Assembly: GCA_039822105.1 (NCBI GenBank)
Contig: JBCBMW010000015.1
Location: 1-64,000 of the forward strand
Length of the DNA: 64,000 nt
Source: Parvularcula sp039822105
GTDB lineage: Bacteria > Pseudomonadota > Alphaproteobacteria > Caulobacterales > Parvularculaceae
Reading direction: 5' to 3'
The notes below the pieces were generated by a model. The model made no database searches, had not been told where the DNA came from, and was given only the letters and a program-made list of their open reading frames with translations. The position numbers and the translations under genes were made by a program. The first letter of the stretch is position 1, and each line of letters begins with the position of its first letter. This document shows positions 60,961 through 64,000 of the stretch, piece by piece.

Positions 60961-62568
60961 TTACCGGCCCGTGAGCAGGGAGTTGGGTTGTTCTTCGAGG
61001 CGGTCAGCGAGCGCCGCAAGGGAGCGTGCGGCGAGGCGCATCTCCGCCGCCGCCGCCGAAAGCTCGACATAAAGCTCTGAGTCAGGATCAATGCCGGCTA
61101 AGGCATACTCCGCCCGCTGAGACAGGCTGTTGAGGCTTCCTGTCAGCTCCGCCAAGTCATTGGGCAGTGCCCGCATCGCTGGATTGGCGAGCACGCCTTC
61201 AGCCTCCTGCAGCAGGCCTGTCGCGGCCAGCACCAGATCCTCAAGGGGCAATTGGGAAAGCGACGCGAGGAGATCCTCGAAATTGCTGGTCAGCGCGGCG
61301 ATCTCCGACGGCGCCGTCGGCACCGCGGGGTAAGGTTTGGCGTCAAAGTCGATGGTCGCGGGCGGCGGGCTGTCGAGAAGCTGCATTTGGACGGAGAGAG
61401 CACCGGTCAGCAGGTTGCCTGACGCCAACTGCACGCGCATGCCCCGGTCCACCAACGCATCCATCTCTTCGTAGAACTCTTCCTTCGGAATGTTCCCAAG
61501 GCCGAACCGGCCTGGCTCGAGCTGAAGAACAGCGTAGACCTGCAAGTCGCCGCCCACTTCCTCCGAAGCCTGCGCAACAACGTCAGCGACGCGTCCCACA
61601 ACAATGCCTTCCACCGTGATCGGAGCTCCTGCGCGAAGTCCCCCTACAGACTCGGTGAACCGAGCGATCAATCGGTAATCCTCATATCCGTCGCCGATAC
61701 GGAAGAGGCTCTCTTCGGCTTCGTTGCGGCTGGCGTATATGCCGAACTCGGTGCCGTCTTCTGTCAACGGGGTGTCGACCTCGGGGCCGATCTCTTCAAA
61801 GGCGAGACCGCCAGAGAGAAGCGTTGTCACCGACTGCATACGGACGACGACACCTTCCGCACCCGCCTCTACCGACAGGCCCGAGACGTTCCAGAACCTG
61901 GTGGCGAGGCTCACTTGTTGGTCATAGGGCGCGTCGATAAACGCGTCGAAGACGACGTGCTTGGCATCGTCGGTCAGCCGACGACTTTCGACCCGGCCGA
62001 CCGGGATTTGCCTGAAGTAGATCGGTGAGCCGACGCTGAGTGATCCAGCGGTGTCTGATCTGAGGGTCACCCGGCGGCCAGGTGCCCCTGGTTTGGTGAG
62101 CGGTGCCTGGGACAGGCCTTGCATTTTCCGCACGCGCCGCGTTGCTGGCCCGGACCAATCCATCTCGATGAAGGAGCCCGAAAGGAGCGTGCCGAGGCCA
62201 GTGACCTGACCACCGTCAATGCGAGCACTGACGATCCAAAACTCCGTGGTGTCGCCAAGATAGCGGCTCATGTCTTTCTCAAGGCGTGCATGAACGATGA
62301 CGCTGTCGGCGTCTTCGCTCAGAACCACGGCCTCGACCTCGCCAACAATGACGTCCTTGTGCCGAATGTGGGTCTTACCCGCTTCGATACCGCTCGCGCT
62401 TTCGAACTCGATCTCGACCAACGGCCCGCGTGAGGAGACGGCGTTGTACCCCACCAGGCTGCCAAGGATCGCGGCAAAGAGGGGCACCAGCCAAACCGCC
62501 GAGATCCGCCGGGTCCCCTCCGGTTTCTTCGCAAGGCCTGCATCTTCAATCTCAGAATGATCAACCAT
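60961..62568 (-). CDS. pqiB: Intermembrane lipid transport protein PqiB (MCE domains)
   Basis: A 535-residue protein with one N-terminal membrane helix (about residues 24-45) and three MlaD/MCE domains (about 50-140, 160-260 and 290-390), each with the V-G-x-V...L pattern, followed by a helical C-terminus. PqiB forms a syringe-like tube across the periplasm for lipids. The start overlaps the pqiA2 end by 8 bases. Confidence 0.93.
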   Translation of the reverse strand: MVDHSEIEDAGLAKKPEGTRRISAVWLVPLFAAILGSLVGYNAVSSRGPLVEIEFESASGIEAGKTHIRHKDVIVGEVEAVVLSEDADSVIVHARLEKDMSRYLGDTTEFWIVSARIDGGQVTGLGTLLSGSFIEMDWSGPATRRVRKMQGLSQAPLTKPGAPGRRVTLRSDTAGSLSVGSPIYFRQIPVGRVESRRLTDDAKHVVFDAFIDAPYDQQVSLATRFWNVSGLSVEAGAEGVVVRMQSVTTLLSGGLAFEEIGPEVDTPLTEDGTEFGIYASRNEAEESLFRIGDGYEDYRLIARFTESVGGLRAGAPITVEGIVVGRVADVVAQASEEVGGDLQVYAVLQLEPGRFGLGNIPKEEFYEEMDALVDRGMRVQLASGNLLTGALSVQMQLLDSPPPATIDFDAKPYPAVPTAPSEIAALTSNFEDLLASLSQLPLEDLVLAATGLLQEAEGVLANPAMRALPNDLAELTGSLNSLSQRAEYALAGIDPDSELYVELSAAAAEMRLAARSLAALADRLEEQPNSLLTGR

Positions 62569-63181
62569 GGTGGTGGGAAGCCTCCTCAGGCGCGTGGTCC
62601 CACATCAAGCGGGGGTCGAGGGATTGAGCGGATAGCATCGTCAGCGCCACCGACAGTGCGAAGAACCCAATGGCCTTACCCGGATAGATGGCCATCACGG
62701 AGCCAAGTTGGATCAATGCCGCGAGCGCAGCGACGACGAACACGTCGATCATGGACCAGCGGCCGATGAACTCAACGGCCTGGTGCGCAATGTGCCGATG
62801 ATGGGTATTGATCGGCCAGCGGAAGTGTATCGACAAAGCGATCAGGGCAATGATGATAAACTTCGCCACCGGCACAAGAATGCTCGCGACCAAGACGACG
62901 ATGGCGACAGAGTAGCTTTCGTGGTGGATGAGCGCGATCACCCCGCCGATGATCGTAGAGCCGCTGTCATTGCCTAAGGTCGATGTCACCATGATCGGGA
63001 AGACGTTGCCGGGGATATAGAGAAACAACCCCGCGATCCAATAAGCCCAGGTCTTCTGGAGGCTGTGCGGGATGCGTGTGTGCACCATTGCTCCGCACTC
63101 TTTGCAGCGGGTGCCCGGTTGGTCCGTGATTGTCCCGCAGGAGCGGCAGACGGCGAGTCCAAGTTCAGAGGCGGTGATCAC
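62561..63181 (-). CDS. pqiA: Second PqiA domain protein (C-terminal half of a split PqiA)
   Basis: A 206-residue protein with a zinc-ribbon-like start (C-R-S-C-G ... C-K-E-C-G) and four membrane segments including the Y-I-P-G-N-V-F-P-I-M motif and W-S-M-I-D-V-F-V. It equals the second half of E. coli PqiA. GTG 63181 overlaps the stop of the first half as GTGA. Confidence 0.88.
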   Translation of the reverse strand: MITASELGLAVCRSCGTITDQPGTRCKECGAMVHTRIPHSLQKTWAYWIAGLFLYIPGNVFPIMVTSTLGNDSGSTIIGGVIALIHHESYSVAIVVLVASILVPVAKFIIIALIALSIHFRWPINTHHRHIAHQAVEFIGRWSMIDVFVVAALAALIQLGSVMAIYPGKAIGFFALSVALTMLSAQSLDPRLMWDHAPEEASHHHG

Positions 63182-63792
63182 AAGCGCCCCCGCAAACCGG
63201 CCCAGGTCGTGTGCGAACTCTGCGTCGCTTGCACAAAGCCGAGCGTCAGCACCAATGCGCACAGCGCCCAAAACGAAGGCCCCACGCCAATGTCCGCGAG
63301 CGAGCCCACCTTCACGAGTGAGACGATGACACCGACCAGGAAAATCTCGGCCATCGCCCAGGGCTCAAGCGCGCGGGCCAACCGGTAGGTTGTGGCGAAA
63401 GAGCGGCTGGCACGTCCTCTCATCTGTGCGCCGATCAAGACGATCACCAAGAGCACGACCCGCACGACCGGAATCAACAAAATGAGAAATCCGCAGGCGA
63501 TCGACAGAAACACCATGTCCGAGAGCCACAGCACATTGATCGCATCGATCACCGAGATCTTGTTTTCAAGGCCCGAACGCGACACCGATAGAAAGGGAAA
63601 GGACACCGCCACCAGGGTGAGGATGGCTGCCGCGATGTTGGCTGCGAGCGCTCCATCGAGACTTTCGCCCTTGCGCTCTTCGATGACGCTGCCGCACCGT
63701 TTGCAAACATGCCGGTCGCCTTCTTCCTGAGGCGGAATCCGCCACAGGGCATCGCAGGCTAGGCACGCCCTCAATTGGTCCAGCTCGACCAC
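63178..63792 (-). CDS. pqiA: First PqiA domain protein (N-terminal half of a split PqiA)
   Basis: A 204-residue protein with its own zinc-ribbon (C-L-A-C-D ... C-K-R-C-G) and four membrane segments with F-P-F-L-S-V and W-A-M-A-E-I-F-L-V-G. GTG 63792 has GGGGAGG 7-8 bases upstream and is preferred to far-upstream ATG codons, such as 63996, whose reading gives an unconserved charged leader. It starts the pqiA1-pqiA2-pqiB-pqiC operon. Confidence 0.85.
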   Translation of the reverse strand: MVELDQLRACLACDALWRIPPQEEGDRHVCKRCGSVIEERKGESLDGALAANIAAAILTLVAVSFPFLSVSRSGLENKISVIDAINVLWLSDMVFLSIACGFLILLIPVVRVVLLVIVLIGAQMRGRASRSFATTYRLARALEPWAMAEIFLVGVIVSLVKVGSLADIGVGPSFWALCALVLTLGFVQATQSSHTTWAGLRGRL

Positions 63793-64000
63793 GTGTCCGT
63801 CCTCCCCACCGCCCAAGCGATGGCTCCCTGCGCGACTTAGCCTCTGCAGGTTAGGATTTTCATGACACTGGGTTTTCGTGACAATGTCGCGGACAATTTG
63901 CGCGCAATCGTGTCGTGATTGGTGCCGTCGGGGCTCTTTGCGAGGTCTGGATCTATCGATAGAGAAAGATCCACTCGACTTGTCTTCATAAGTCAAAGCG
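63793..64000. other. Presumed pqi promoter region to window end
   Basis: No credible gene is seen in these last 208 bases. The pqi operon promoter should lie here, but I cannot pick a clear -35/-10 pair. Confidence 0.4.

Overview
The window looks like a chromosomal segment of an alphaproteobacterium with roughly 60% GC. The lineage evidence is a DivL-type kinase with tyrosine in place of the phospho-accepting histidine, the cell-cycle regulator GcrA, a CC0125/CC1285-type lipoprotein, two VPLPA-CTERM proteins and two TonB-dependent receptors. A stalked or budding lineage (Caulobacterales/Parvularculales-like) fits best, but genus cannot be fixed by eye. Most of the window is dense housekeeping DNA with short overlaps between genes.

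Layout. 1-5.3 kb: an accessory patch around the translation GTPase typA. A diverged fragment of a second typA 3' end lies to the left, a secreted serine hydrolase in between, and an AT-rich C1q-like gene to the right bounded by a 37-base imperfect direct repeat. 5.4-13.6 kb: SIMPL protein, a lone six-TM ABC domain, DUF2721 protein, a broken ypfJ-type metallopeptidase, a YfiR-like periplasmic protein coupled to a CHASE8-type hybrid histidine kinase, a MATE pump and a lipoprotein. 13.7-14.9 kb: tRNA-Ser(CGA), two tRNA-like genes on the other strand and two tiny membrane or lipoprotein genes; this resembles a mobile-element scar. 14.9-21.3 kb: lipoprotein, LysR regulator, two TonB-dependent receptors. 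21.3-22.2 kb: two orphan immunity-type genes (Imm32-like, CdiI-like) in AT-rich DNA.

22.3-32.6 kb: nitronate monooxygenase-like enzyme, serine dehydratase, alpha/beta hydrolase, a small wHTH protein, glycine C-acetyltransferase, DUF3291, a sterol-desaturase-type hydroxylase, YggT, FolD, EgtD and a nucleotide-sugar epimerase. 32.6-40.6 kb: a co-directional run nadD-rsfS-rlmH-envC-ctpA-pabB-pabA-pabC, ending in a short AMP-ligase-like gene; it links NAD synthesis, ribosome maturation, envelope division and p-aminobenzoate supply. 40.7-50.2 kb: a 38-aa membrane protein, a CpaB-like protein, an M17 peptidase, divL, a penicillin-acylase-type hydrolase, gcrA, an ABC-2 permease and hslO. 50.3-52.2 kb: two tandem VPLPA-CTERM proteins.

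52.2-64 kb: AEC transporter, NAD-type glutamate dehydrogenase, purH, a soluble CapD-like dehydratase, rpe, a divergent arsenic locus (arsR / acr3-arsC) and a complete pqi lipid-transport operon in which PqiA is split into two overlapping genes.

The strongest leads are the double scar around typA, suggesting it was displaced by a xenologous copy; the YfiR-hybrid-kinase pair; the ypfJ deletion pseudogene; the tRNA-like pair; the orphan immunity genes; and the AMP-ligase coupled to pabC. All function calls come from reading translated sequence; no database search was run.
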